A DNA stretch of 21,725 bases from an uncultured Coriobacteriia bacterium (GTDB lineage: Bacteria; Actinomycetota; Coriobacteriia; Coriobacteriales; QAMH01). Of this stretch, positions 14,182 through 21,725 are shown one piece after another (positions within the stretch are counted from its first letter, which is position 1; each line of letters begins with the position of its first letter). The translations under genes were made by a program, and so were the position numbers. The DNA lies in assembly GCA_902478425.1 (NCBI GenBank), contig CABSKV010000018.1:1-21725 (forward strand). Direction: 5' to 3'. The notes beneath the pieces are model-generated. The model was not told the DNA's origin and made no database searches. It worked only from the letters and a program-made list of their open reading frames with translations.

Positions 14182-15561
14182 TCACAGGAAGAAGACGAGG
14201 CTGTCGATGATGAACACCGGTATGAGGAAGACGAGCGCCCAGCCGATGTAGCCGAAGAAGCTCGGCATCTTGACGCCTGCGCCCTCGGCGATGCTCTTGA
14301 CCATGAAGTTGGGGGCGTTGCCAATGTAGGTGACCGCGCCCATGAACACCGCGCCGGCCGAGATGGCCAGCAGGATGGTCGGGTCCACGGCGCCCGCGAC
14401 GGTGGCCACCGCGCCGGCCGCGTCGGTGCCGAGTGCGCCGGCCGTCGTGAGGAACACGACGTAGGTCGGAGAGTTGTCGAGGAACGAGGAGAGCGCGCCG
14501 GTGGCCCAGAAGAAGCCGAGCGGCGAGTCGAGCCCGAGCGATCCGCCGTAGGCGCGCAAGATGGCCAGCGCCGGGATCATCGTGACGAAGATGCCGATGA
14601 ACAGCCTTGCGACCTCGGCGATGGGCGCCCACTCGAAGTTGTTGCGCGAGCGGTCGTCCGTCGAGGTCGTGAGCCATGACAGAATCATCGCCAGGCAGAT
14701 GAGCGAGATCTGGGCGACGTACTCGAGGCCTATGTGCGCGCCGAAGACGTCGATGCCGAAGGTCCTTCCCGTCCCGGCGTCGACGAACGCCTCGAGCTGC
14801 GGGATGAGCCCGTTGAGGATGACGCCGACGATGATGATGAGCAGGAAGAAGAGGTTGTGCCAGCCCTGCAGGTGGATGGGCACGCGGTCGTCGGCGCGGG
14901 TGAGCAATTCGAGCTGGCGGTAGTTCTCGCGACCCTCCTTGCGCATGAAGTGACGGTCTACGGCGATGAACAGCCCGATGAGCAGGGCGACGTTGACGAG
15001 CAGCACCGGCCAGATGTGCTCGAGCGTCCAGAAGAACGGCACGCCGCGCAGGTAGCCGAGGAATAGCGGCGGGTCGCCCAGGGGTGTGAGGCAGCCGCCG
15101 GCGTTGGCGACGAGGAAGATGAAGAACACGACGACGTGGGCGCGGTGCCTGCGCCAGAGGTTCGCGCGCAGAAGCGGGCGGATGAGCAGCATGGCCGCGC
15201 CCGTCGTGCCCACCCAGCTCGCAAGGAAGCTGCCGATGAGCAGGATGATGACGTTGTTTCTCGTCGTGCCGGCGATGGTGCCGCCTATGTGTATGCCGCC
15301 CGCCACGACGTAGAGGCCCATGAGCAAGACGATGAAGGGGATGTAATCGCCGATGATGACCTCGGCAAGTTGTTCTGCCGTGACCTCGGCCCCATAGGCG
15401 AACAAGAACGGCACGAGGAAGATGAGCGCCCACGCCAGCGCGACGAGCAGCTGGTGTTTCTCCCACCACTCCGCCTTCACGAGCGGGAAGATGGCAATGG
15501 ACAGCAACATGCCCACAAAGGGAATGATGCTCCATATGGGAAGTGTTTGGCCAAGTTCCAT
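14182..15561 (-). CDS. Sodium:proton antiporter-like membrane protein (CitMHS/NhaD/ArsB superfamily)
   Basis: This polytopic protein has 459 residues and about 11-12 hydrophobic segments. The first half holds GSFLASWVGTTGAAMLLIRP followed by NAGGCLTPLGDPPLFLGYLRG. The second half holds LSSFLDNSPTYVVFL and GAVTYIGNAPNFMVKSIAE. These two paired half-sites, with TPLGDPP and IGNAPN, are typical of the ion transporter superfamily proteins annotated as sodium:proton antiporters or CitMHS-like. Na+/H+ exchange is the usual annotation; organic-anion transport is the alternative, worth noting because an aconitase-family gene is divergent from it. The start ATG 15561 lacks a good SD. uspA follows 87 bases downstream with its own -10. 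Confidence 0.82.
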   Translation of the reverse strand: MELGQTLPIWSIIPFVGMLLSIAIFPLVKAEWWEKHQLLVALAWALIFLVPFLFAYGAEVTAEQLAEVIIGDYIPFIVLLMGLYVVAGGIHIGGTIAGTTRNNVIILLIGSFLASWVGTTGAAMLLIRPLLRANLWRRHRAHVVVFFIFLVANAGGCLTPLGDPPLFLGYLRGVPFFWTLEHIWPVLLVNVALLIGLFIAVDRHFMRKEGRENYRQLELLTRADDRVPIHLQGWHNLFFLLIIIVGVILNGLIPQLEAFVDAGTGRTFGIDVFGAHIGLEYVAQISLICLAMILSWLTTSTDDRSRNNFEWAPIAEVARLFIGIFVTMIPALAILRAYGGSLGLDSPLGFFWATGALSSFLDNSPTYVVFLTTAGALGTDAAGAVATVAGAVDPTILLAISAGAVFMGAVTYIGNAPNFMVKSIAEGAGVKMPSFFGYIGWALVFLIPVFIIDSLVFFL

Positions 15562-15678
15562 AGGATAATCCCGAGCGCTTTAGTACAATCGAGTGCTAAC
15601 TATACCATTACACGTATGGGATTGGGTCAAAAAACGCACGTCAAAACAGGTGGCGGCATCGAAGCGGAAGGATTATCA

Positions 15679-17961
15679 ATGGTTAAGCTCACTGACAAAG
15701 GCGTCTACCTTGTCGATGGCACGCAGCTCGTCTTGGAGGATGAGCCAGGGCGTCTCGACCAGCTGGGCATCACCTCTGCCGAACGTGACAAGGCGCGCGA
15801 GGGCACGATTGCCCATCGCATACTCGCCGCGCACACCATCACGGACGACCTCGAGCACCTGAAAATCAAGTTCGACGCGATGGCAAGCCACGACATCACC
15901 TACGTCGGCATCATCCAGACCGCCCGTGCATCCGGCATGGAGCGCTTCCCCCTGCCCTACGTGCTCACCTGCTGCCATAATTCGCTGTGCGCCGTCGGCG
16001 GCACGATCAACGACGACGACCACTTCTTCGGCCTGTCCGCGGCCAAGAAGTACGGCGGCATCTACGTGCCGCCCCACATCGCCGTCATCCACCAGTTCAT
16101 GCGCGAGAACTTCGCCGGTTGCGGCAAGATGATCCTCGGCAGCGATTCGCACACGCGCTATGGCGCGCTCGGCACGATGGCCATCGGCGAGGGCGGCGGC
16201 GAGCTCGACAAGCAGCTGCTCGGCGACACCTATGACATCGCCTATCCGGATGTCGTGGCAATCTACCTCACGGGGGCACCACAGCCCGGCGTCGGCCCCA
16301 TGGACGTGGCGCTTGCCATCGTGAGCGCCGTCTACAAGTCTGGCTTCGTGAAGAACAAGGTCATGGAGTTCGTCGGCCCCGGCATCGCCTCGCTTCCCAC
16401 CGATTACCGCAACGGCATCGACGTCATGACAACCGAGACGACCTGCCTCTCCAGCGTCTGGCAGACCGACGCCGACACGAGGGACTGGCTGGCCCTGCAC
16501 AAGCGCGGCGACGATTACCGCGAGCTCAAGCCCGCGCATGTCGCCTACTACGATGCGCTCGTCGAAGTCGACCTCTCGGCAATCAAGCCGATGATCGCGC
16601 TGCCCTTCCACCCCTCAAACGCCTACACGATCGACGCGCTCTACGAGAACCTCGAAGACATCCTGCGCGAGACCGAGCTCGCAGCCGAGAGGGTCGCCGA
16701 GGGACGCGCGCACTTCAGCTTGCTTGACAAGGTGACGAGCGACGGCAAGCTCGCCTGCCAGCAGGGCGTCATCGCCGGATGTGCCGGTGGCACCTACTCC
16801 AACATCGTCGAAGCCGCCCATGCACTCAAAGGCGCCTCGACCGGCTATGATGAGTTCTACCTCTCGGTCTATCCCTCGTCGCAGCCTGTGTTCGTCGACC
16901 TCGACCGCAAGGGCCTGCTCGCCGACCTCATGGATGCCGGCGCGATCGTGCGCACGGCGTTTTGCGGGCCGTGCTTCGGCGCGGGCGACACCCCGGCGCA
17001 CAACGCCCTGTCCATACGCAATGCGACGCGCAACTTCCCCAACCGCGAGGGCTCCAAGCCGCAAAACGGCCAGATGGCAGCTGTCGCGCTCATAGATGCG
17101 CGCTCGATTGCGGCGACGGCCGCAAACGCCGGCAAGCTCACGAGCGCGACCGAGCTCGACTGCTGGGGCGACATCCCCGCGTACAACTACGACGACCGCG
17201 CCTACCAGTCCCGCGTGTACTGGGGATTCGGCAAGGCAAACGACGAGCAGGAGCTGCGCTACGGTCCCAACATCAAGGACTGGCCCGAGCTCGAGCCACT
17301 GGCCGACAACATCCTCGTGCGCATCGCCTCCAAGATCGAGGACGAGGTCACGACGACCGATGAGCTCATCCCGAGCGGCGAGACCTCCTCGTATCGCTCC
17401 AACCCCCTGGGGCTTGCCGAGTTCACGCTCTCGCGCCGCGACCCCGATTACGTGCGTCGCGCCAAGCAGGTTCGTGATTTCGAGCAGGCGCGCCTGGCCG
17501 GCGAGCTACCCGACGAGCTTGCCGCGGTCTACGAGGCCATCCACGGCATCGCCGGCTTCGAGAGCGTCGACGCGGGCAGCATCGAGATCGGCTCGACCAT
17601 CTACGCACGCAAGCCGGGCGACGGCTCGGCACGCGAGCAGGCGGCGAGCTGCCAGCGCGTGCTCGGGGCACTGGCCAACATCGTCGAGGAGTACGCCACC
17701 AAGCGCTATCGCAGCAACTGCATGAACTGGGGCATGCTCCCCTTCCAGTATGCGGGCGATGTCGCACATCTCGACGTGGGCGATTGGGTCTTCGTGCCGG
17801 GCATCCGCGACGCGCTCGACGGTGACCTCGCCCACATCCGCGCCTTCGTCATCGGCGACGCGGGCGCACGCGAGATCGAGCTTTCGATCGCGGACATGAC
17901 GAGCGAGGAGCGCGCCATCGTCAAGGCGGGCTGCCTCATCAACTACAACCGCGAGAAGTAA
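15679..17961 (+). CDS. Aconitase-superfamily hydratase (YbhJ-like)
   Basis: This protein has 760 residues. It carries a 4Fe-4S dehydratase core with cluster cysteines placed as in aconitases: C368 (IAGCAGGTYSN), C429 and C432 (FCGPCFGAGD). LGSDSHTRYGALG in the first third and a C-terminal swivel domain with YRSNCMNWGMLPF complete the pattern. The length and these motif variants (GCAGG for GSCTNS) fit the YbhJ-type hydratases rather than AcnA or AcnB, so the substrate may not be citrate. The start ATG 15679 has AAGGA 6 bases upstream; the frame is open for 181 more codons upstream, but that part is the antisense shadow of the antiporter gene. Downstream, after a hairpin, lies the branched-chain aminotransferase; upstream and divergent is the antiporter. 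Confidence 0.87.
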   Translation: MVKLTDKGVYLVDGTQLVLEDEPGRLDQLGITSAERDKAREGTIAHRILAAHTITDDLEHLKIKFDAMASHDITYVGIIQTARASGMERFPLPYVLTCCHNSLCAVGGTINDDDHFFGLSAAKKYGGIYVPPHIAVIHQFMRENFAGCGKMILGSDSHTRYGALGTMAIGEGGGELDKQLLGDTYDIAYPDVVAIYLTGAPQPGVGPMDVALAIVSAVYKSGFVKNKVMEFVGPGIASLPTDYRNGIDVMTTETTCLSSVWQTDADTRDWLALHKRGDDYRELKPAHVAYYDALVEVDLSAIKPMIALPFHPSNAYTIDALYENLEDILRETELAAERVAEGRAHFSLLDKVTSDGKLACQQGVIAGCAGGTYSNIVEAAHALKGASTGYDEFYLSVYPSSQPVFVDLDRKGLLADLMDAGAIVRTAFCGPCFGAGDTPAHNALSIRNATRNFPNREGSKPQNGQMAAVALIDARSIAATAANAGKLTSATELDCWGDIPAYNYDDRAYQSRVYWGFGKANDEQELRYGPNIKDWPELEPLADNILVRIASKIEDEVTTTDELIPSGETSSYRSNPLGLAEFTLSRRDPDYVRRAKQVRDFEQARLAGELPDELAAVYEAIHGIAGFESVDAGSIEIGSTIYARKPGDGSAREQAASCQRVLGALANIVEEYATKRYRSNCMNWGMLPFQYAGDVAHLDVGDWVFVPGIRDALDGDLAHIRAFVIGDAGAREIELSIADMTSEERAIVKAGCLINYNREK

Positions 17962-17970
17962 AGGTTAAAC

Positions 17971-18007
17971 CCTCGTTTCATGCGCCAAAAGAAGGGCGCA
18001 CACGAGG
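17971..18007 (+). terminator. Two-part hairpin between the hydratase and aminotransferase genes
   Basis: An outer 6-bp stem CCTCGT/ACGAGG (17971-17976 with 18002-18007) encloses an inner 6-bp stem TGCGCC/GGCGCA (17981-17986 with 17995-18000) with an 8-base loop. Only ATTT follows, so it is a weak candidate for an intrinsic terminator. It could equally be an attenuating or RNA-stabilising structure. Confidence 0.4.
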
Positions 18008-18012
18008 ACATT

Positions 18013-18021
18013 TGCTATAGA
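18013..18021 (+). promoter_or_regulatory. Putative extended -10 promoter of the aminotransferase gene
   Basis: TGC followed by TATAGA predicts a start near 18028 and a leader of about 40 bases to the GTG at 18068. No good -35 is present. The hairpin just upstream would separate this transcript from the hydratase gene. Confidence 0.4.
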
Positions 18022-18067
18022 ATCAATGGCTACGTGAACACACGGCCGATGGATGGAGATGATTGCC

Positions 18068-19105
18068 GTGACGGAGAAGAAGGACCTGGATTGGGGCGAG
18101 CTGAGCTTCAGCTACATGGAGACTGACTTCAGCTACGTGTGCGAGTACAAGGACGGCGCCTGGGGCGCCGGCGAGCTTACGCCCGACCACAACATCACCA
18201 TAAGCGAGTGCGCCGGCATCCTGCACTACTGCCAGGAATGCTTCGAGGGCCTCAAGGCCTACACCACCGAGGACGGCCGCATCGTCTGCTTCCGTCCCGA
18301 CCTCAACGCCGATCGCATGTACGAGACCGCGGAGCGCCTCTGCATGCCGCCCTTCCCCAAGGAGCGCTTCATCGAGGCCGTCAAGGACGTCGTCAAGGCC
18401 AACGAAGCATGGGTTCCGCCCTTCGGCAGTGGCGCCACGCTCTACATCCGTCCGTTCATGTTCGCATCGGGCAAGGTCATCGGCGTCAAGCCGGCAGACG
18501 AATACCAGTTCCGCATCCTCGTCACGCCCGTCGGCCCGTACTACAAGGGTGGCGCCGTTCCCATCCACATCTGCGTGAGCGCCTATGACCGCGCGGCACC
18601 ACGTGGCACCGGCAACATCAAGGCCGGTCTCAACTACGCGATGAGCCTGCAGGCCAATGTCGAGGCCCACGCCAACGGATTTGCCGAGAACCTCTACCTC
18701 GATTCGCAGAGCCGCACCTACGTCGAGGAAGCCGGTGGCGCCAACATCATCTTCGTGAACAAGGAGGGCACGCTCGTCGTCCCGCAGAGCCACACCGACT
18801 CCATCCTCCCCTCCATCACGCGTCGTTCGCTCGTGGTCGTCGCACGCGACATGCTCGGCATGAAGGTCGACGAGCGCCCCGTCAAGATGAGCGAGGTCGA
18901 AGCTGGTGACTTCGTCGAGGCCGGCCTGTGCGGCACGGCAGCCGTGATCAGCCCCGTCGGCAAGATCACCTACAACGACGAGGTCATCGAGATCAGCGGA
19001 ATGGAGAAGCCCGGTCCCGTCATGACCAAGCTGCGCGAGACGCTCACCGGCATCCAGGACGGGCAGATCGAGGGCCCCGAGGGTTGGGTCGTCGAAATCG
19101 ACTAG
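18068..19105 (+). CDS. ilvE: Branched-chain amino acid aminotransferase
   Basis: This PLP fold-type IV enzyme interconverts Leu, Ile and Val with their 2-oxo acids, using 2-oxoglutarate/glutamate. From GTG 18068 it has 345 residues. The opening TEKKDLDWGELSFSYMETDF is the usual start of type II BCATs. CFRPDLNADRM gives the phosphate-binding Arg (R76), GNIKAGLNYA the Schiff-base Lys (K185) and VEEAGGANI the conserved Glu (E220/E221). GTG 18068 is preferred over ATG 18053 because GGAG lies 9 bases upstream and the homologous proteins start at MTEKKDLDW; the ATG would add five residues and has no SD. Transcription ends at a strong hairpin after the gene. No other ilv or leu gene is in the window. 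Confidence 0.94.
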   Translation: MTEKKDLDWGELSFSYMETDFSYVCEYKDGAWGAGELTPDHNITISECAGILHYCQECFEGLKAYTTEDGRIVCFRPDLNADRMYETAERLCMPPFPKERFIEAVKDVVKANEAWVPPFGSGATLYIRPFMFASGKVIGVKPADEYQFRILVTPVGPYYKGGAVPIHICVSAYDRAAPRGTGNIKAGLNYAMSLQANVEAHANGFAENLYLDSQSRTYVEEAGGANIIFVNKEGTLVVPQSHTDSILPSITRRSLVVVARDMLGMKVDERPVKMSEVEAGDFVEAGLCGTAAVISPVGKITYNDEVIEISGMEKPGPVMTKLRETLTGIQDGQIEGPEGWVVEID

Positions 19106-19127
19106 TCAGCCAACTCGCCTACCTGCG

Positions 19128-19165
19128 AAATGAGACAGTTGCTCTGAGCGACTGTCTCATTTTTT
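19128..19165. terminator. Bidirectional intrinsic terminator
   Basis: AAATGAGACAGTTGCTC (19128-19144) pairs with GAGCGACTGTCTCATTT (19146-19162), with one wobble, and six T follow (19160-19165). The left arm starts with A, so the minus-strand RNA also ends in a short U run after the stem. It serves the aminotransferase gene (+) and the DUF4868 gene (-), whose TAA lies at its edge. Confidence 0.92.
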
Positions 19166-20264
19166 ATTCGTCGTCGTGTCTGAGGGGCTTCTTGGAGCGC
19201 GCCTCGTACTCGGCTTGCGTGAGTGGCGAGACGAGGAAATCGTCGTTGAGCATGCGCAAAAAGTCGTTCACCTCGCGGTTAGTGGTGAGCATGATCTTGC
19301 CATCCTCGTTGAACTTGAGCTTGCGGCTGTAGTACGCAATGCGATTGGCGCGCATCTCGAGCTCGTCGGGTGAGAGCTCGGCCACGGGCGAGCCCTCGCG
19401 CTGCATCTTGAGCAGCTTGTTGGCGACTCCCCTGCTCGCCTCGATGCGCTCGTCGAGCTTCTCGAAATCTGCCACGATGGGATCGAGCGTGTCGGCGTAG
19501 TCCTTGGCGCGCTGGCTCACGAGGCGGTTGAACTTGAACAGTATCTCGAGCGCGCGAAGGTTGCGGAAGAACACGTTGTCGCCGAAGAGCACGAAATCGA
19601 AGGTCGTGCCCACGCGGATGGAGCGGCTCGAGAAGGCTTCCGGCTTGGCCTGCACGCCATCGAAGAGTAGGTAGCTCGACTTCTGCTGGATCCACATGCG
19701 CTGCGTGCGCTGGAAGGCGACGACGCATTGCGCATCGCCCGCGCCAGTCACGTACTTGAAGAGAAGGCCGCATACCCGAGAGACATCCTCGGCCGCGAGC
19801 GCACGGGCAGGTGCGCCGGCAATCACGCGACCGTCGACGGCCCTGAGGAAGTGGAGGAAGCGCATCGCGTCGTCGGTCTCCTCGACCTCGTCCTCATCGG
19901 CACCATGCGCCATGCGCACGCGTGATAGGTCGTCATCGAACATCGTGCGCGGGGCCACGCCGATGCAGTTCTTGTCGCCGAAGAGCTCCTCGACCGGAGC
20001 GTAGACGACGCCTTCGAGGTTGTCCTCGCTGCGCACTTCCTTGTAACCGAAGTCGAGGAAGGCGTGATCGAAGAGTCGCTCGTTGAGCAGACGCGCCGAA
20101 TCGCTTTCCTCCCCACACTCGTGCACGAGGCAGATCTCGAAGGGCGCGGCAGGGTCCTCGGTCTCGACAAGGGCATAGGTGGCGACGTTGGCATGCAGGT
20201 TCGCATCGGCTTGCTCGAGCGCGCTCAGCAGCGCGACCTTGTCGTTCTTGTACTCTGCGATCAT
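19164..20264 (-). CDS. DUF4868 (KwaB-like) protein
   Basis: This 366-residue soluble protein has features I recognise from the DUF4868 family, the domain of KwaB in the Kiwa anti-phage system. These are a mid-protein GDAQCVVAFQRTQRMWIQQ (176-194), then IRVGTTFDFVLFGDNVFF and LRALEILFKF (216-246), a helical region, and the C-terminal TNREVNDFLRMLNDDFLVSPLT with EYEARSKK (328-359). The open frame extends 42 codons upstream into the murB region. ATG 20264 is chosen because AAGGGG lies 6 bases before it. No KwaA-like membrane gene is adjacent: the upstream neighbour murB is divergent and the downstream neighbour converges on the shared terminator. So it is a solo gene. A role in defence is inferred from the family only. 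Confidence 0.68.
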   Translation of the reverse strand: MIAEYKNDKVALLSALEQADANLHANVATYALVETEDPAAPFEICLVHECGEESDSARLLNERLFDHAFLDFGYKEVRSEDNLEGVVYAPVEELFGDKNCIGVAPRTMFDDDLSRVRMAHGADEDEVEETDDAMRFLHFLRAVDGRVIAGAPARALAAEDVSRVCGLLFKYVTGAGDAQCVVAFQRTQRMWIQQKSSYLLFDGVQAKPEAFSSRSIRVGTTFDFVLFGDNVFFRNLRALEILFKFNRLVSQRAKDYADTLDPIVADFEKLDERIEASRGVANKLLKMQREGSPVAELSPDELEMRANRIAYYSRKLKFNEDGKIMLTTNREVNDFLRMLNDDFLVSPLTQAEYEARSKKPLRHDDE

Positions 20265-20374
20265 CGAAAACCCCTTCGCCTCAATTGTCGTCGTGGGCGG
20301 GTATTGTAGCTCATGCGTGAGACATTGTCGGGTATCATGCCTACAGGCAATTCGAGTATGACGAGGAACATTCC

Positions 20375-21292
20375 ATGAACACAGATGCATTGGCCCAGCG
20401 CCTCAGCGACGCGATCGACGAGGAGCGTCTGCACGCAAACGAGCCCATGAGCGCCCACACGACCTTCAAGGTGGGCGGACCGGTCGACTTCTTCGTGTCC
20501 GTGGCATCCGTCGACGAGCTCACCGCCGTGCTCGAGGCGTGCCGTGAGGCCAACGCTCCCTGGTACGTCATCGGCTGCGGCAGCGACCTGCTCATCGCCG
20601 ACAAGGGCCTGGATGGCGTGTGCATATGCCTGGGCGAGCACTTCGCAGACATTCGCATCGAGGACACCCGCCTCATCGCCAAGGCGGGTGCGACCAACGA
20701 GCAGGTCGCCGAGGCGGCCTGCGTAGCCGGCCTTTCGGGCTACGAATTCGCCAGCGGCATTCCCGGCACCATTGGCGGCGCGGCCATCATGAACGCTGGT
20801 GCCTACGATGGCGAGTTCGCGCACGTCTGCGTCGAGGTGAGCTGCCTGACCCCGGATGGCGACATCGTCACCGTTCCCGCAAGCCAGGCCGATTGGCGCT
20901 ACCGCCATTCCATGATGTCGGATGAGGGCTACATCATCCTCGAGGCAACGCTCCAGCTCGTGCCGTGGGATGCAGGGCAGATCCGCGCGCGCATGGATGA
21001 CCTTGCCGAGCAACGGGCTGCCAAGCAGCCCCTCGAGCTGGGCAGTGCCGGCTCCACCTTCAAGCGCCCGCTCGGTCACTACGCTGGCAAGCTCATCGAC
21101 GATGCGGGCATGCGGGGCCACACCTGCGGCGGCGCACAGGTATCCACCAAGCACTGCGGATTCGTCGTCAACATGGGCACGGCACGCGCCAGCGACGTGC
21201 GCCAGGTCATCGAGGACGTGCAGAATGCCGTCTTCGCCGACTCGGGTGTCATGCTCGAGCCCGAGGTCCGCATGTGGGGCTTTGACGACTAG
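20375..21292 (+). CDS. murB: UDP-N-acetylenolpyruvoylglucosamine reductase MurB
   Basis: MurB performs the NADPH- and FAD-dependent reduction that makes UDP-N-acetylmuramate in peptidoglycan synthesis. It has 305 residues, the length of the shorter type II enzymes. FAD-binding motifs are present: HTTFKVGGP (28-36), IGCGSDLLIAD (66-76) and SGIPGTIGGAAIMNAGAYDGE (128-147). YRHS (176-179), the catalytic Ser in AGSTFKRP (S227) and the C-terminal Glu in LEPEVRMWG (E297) follow. The start ATG 20375 has GAGGA 7 bases upstream. It is divergent from the DUF4868 gene across about 110 bases. Its TAG overlaps the stop of the converging Elp3-like gene by three bases. Confidence 0.97.
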   Translation: MNTDALAQRLSDAIDEERLHANEPMSAHTTFKVGGPVDFFVSVASVDELTAVLEACREANAPWYVIGCGSDLLIADKGLDGVCICLGEHFADIRIEDTRLIAKAGATNEQVAEAACVAGLSGYEFASGIPGTIGGAAIMNAGAYDGEFAHVCVEVSCLTPDGDIVTVPASQADWRYRHSMMSDEGYIILEATLQLVPWDAGQIRARMDDLAEQRAAKQPLELGSAGSTFKRPLGHYAGKLIDDAGMRGHTCGGAQVSTKHCGFVVNMGTARASDVRQVIEDVQNAVFADSGVMLEPEVRMWGFDD

Positions 21293-21725
21293 AGCTCCCG
21301 CGTCTGGTACAACTCGCCATCAGCGAAGCCGAGCTTGCGGTAGTAATCGCGCGTCCCGACGGAACTGATGACGTTGACGTGCCCAAAACCCGCTTCGCGC
21401 GCGATTGCGCAGGCGCGCTCGACGAGCTGCCGCCCGAGTCCGAGATGCTGCGCGCTCCCATCGCTGCGGTGCAGGTTCGCGACCTGCCCGTACACGTGTA
21501 CCTCGCGAATCATGGCGCACCCGAGCTCATCGGGAAGCTCGCCTGCATGCGCATGCACGTAGTCATCATGCGGCAACGACAGACGCAGGAAGCCGGCGAT
21601 CTTTCCCCGCGGTGTCACCCATTGCAAGAAGCGTTCGCTCGTATTCGATGTCTCGTAGGCGACCTCGTCAAGCGCGAGCTCCGCAAGGTCAACTTCATCG
21701 CCCGCGATCTCGCGAAAGCGTATCT
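21289..21725 (-). CDS. Elp3-like radical SAM/GNAT tRNA-modifying enzyme, C-terminal part (runs off window)
   Basis: The visible 145 residues read from the right edge without a stop. They begin IRFREIAGDE and continue with ERFLQWVTPRGKIAGFLRLSLP, AMIREVHVYGQ, the acetyl-CoA loop QHLGLGRQLVERA and VISSVGTRDYYRKLGFADGELY. This is the GNAT part of Elp3-type proteins, which install carboxymethyl-type groups on U34 of tRNA; the IRxREI entry and MIRExHVYG are characteristic. The radical SAM half would lie beyond base 21725. A short version starting at TTG 21627 would begin mid-domain and is unlikely. The stop (21291-21289) shares CTAG with the murB stop, so the two genes converge with overlapping ends. 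If the radical SAM part were absent, a free-standing GNAT would be the alternative. Confidence 0.82.
   Translation of the reverse strand, partial: IRFREIAGDEVDLAELALDEVAYETSNTSERFLQWVTPRGKIAGFLRLSLPHDDYVHAHAGELPDELGCAMIREVHVYGQVANLHRSDGSAQHLGLGRQLVERACAIAREAGFGHVNVISSVGTRDYYRKLGFADGELYQTREL

Noticed and set aside
15591..15599. GAGTGCTAA, the right half of a CIRCE (HrcA) operator, between the antiporter and hydratase genes
   Set aside because: The matching left half TTAGCACTC is absent at the required 9-base spacing (15573-15581 reads GAGCGCTTT).
15136..15678. Upstream extension of the hydratase frame by 181 codons
   Set aside because: It is antisense to the antiporter gene, has biased low-complexity composition, and a good SD lies just before ATG 15679.
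20265..20390. 42-codon N-terminal extension of the DUF4868 protein
   Set aside because: It overlaps the murB start region, lacks an SD, and AAGGGG lies correctly before ATG 20264.
1..21725. CRISPR arrays, tRNA or rRNA genes, insertion sequences, attachment sites
   Set aside because: No spaced direct repeats, cloverleaf sequences, transposase or integrase motifs were recognised on either strand.

Overview
The window reads as the chromosome of a GC-rich bacterium. It is gene-dense on both strands, with short gaps, Shine-Dalgarno (SD) driven starts including GTG and TTG, and no tRNA, rRNA, CRISPR array, transposase or prophage gene that I can see. The mix of families suggests an anaerobic or gut actinobacterium of the Coriobacteriia (Eggerthella/Slackia/Collinsella-like): an FTR-type redox protein, a YbhJ-like aconitase relative, an FtsX permease with a huge coiled coil, bacterial Elp3 and preQ1 salvage. 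That placement is an inference from family content and composition only.

Layout. 1-2478 (minus): mscL with a C-terminal zinc ribbon, a small ferredoxin:thioredoxin-reductase-like protein, sbcD, and sbcC running off the left edge. The last three are tightly packed. 2563-4632 (minus): a membrane-anchored GIY-YIG-like protein, queF, then a queuosine-precursor transporter preceded by what looks like a preQ1-I riboswitch. 4787-5824 (plus): a stand-alone McrB-type N-terminal arm with no AAA+ motor. 5854-8278 (minus): a three-gene unit of a tail-anchored coiled-coil protein, a cysteine hydrolase and a class I glutamine-amidotransferase-like peptidase. 8449-9543 (plus): a Fic protein whose core-motif His is Tyr. 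9565-13535 (minus): an ABC ATPase and a 1082-residue FtsX/MacB-type permease. 13621-15561 (minus): a CitMHS/NhaD-type antiporter and uspA. 15679-19105 (plus): an aconitase-superfamily hydratase and a branched-chain aminotransferase, ended by a strong hairpin terminator shared with the converging gene. 19164-20264 (minus): a DUF4868 (KwaB-like) protein. 20375-21292 (plus): murB. 21289-21725 (minus): the C-terminal part of an Elp3-like radical SAM/GNAT enzyme, whose stop codon overlaps that of murB.

How the genes fit together. Two themes stand out. One is queuosine: queF, the transporter and its riboswitch, with the anticodon-wobble enzyme Elp3 as a distant tRNA-modification neighbour. The other is a scatter of solo genes from families usually seen in multi-gene defence or toxin modules: a KwaB-like DUF4868 protein without KwaA, an McrB arm without the motor, and a Fic protein with an altered catalytic motif. 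None of these is a complete known defence operon here, so any shared role is inference.
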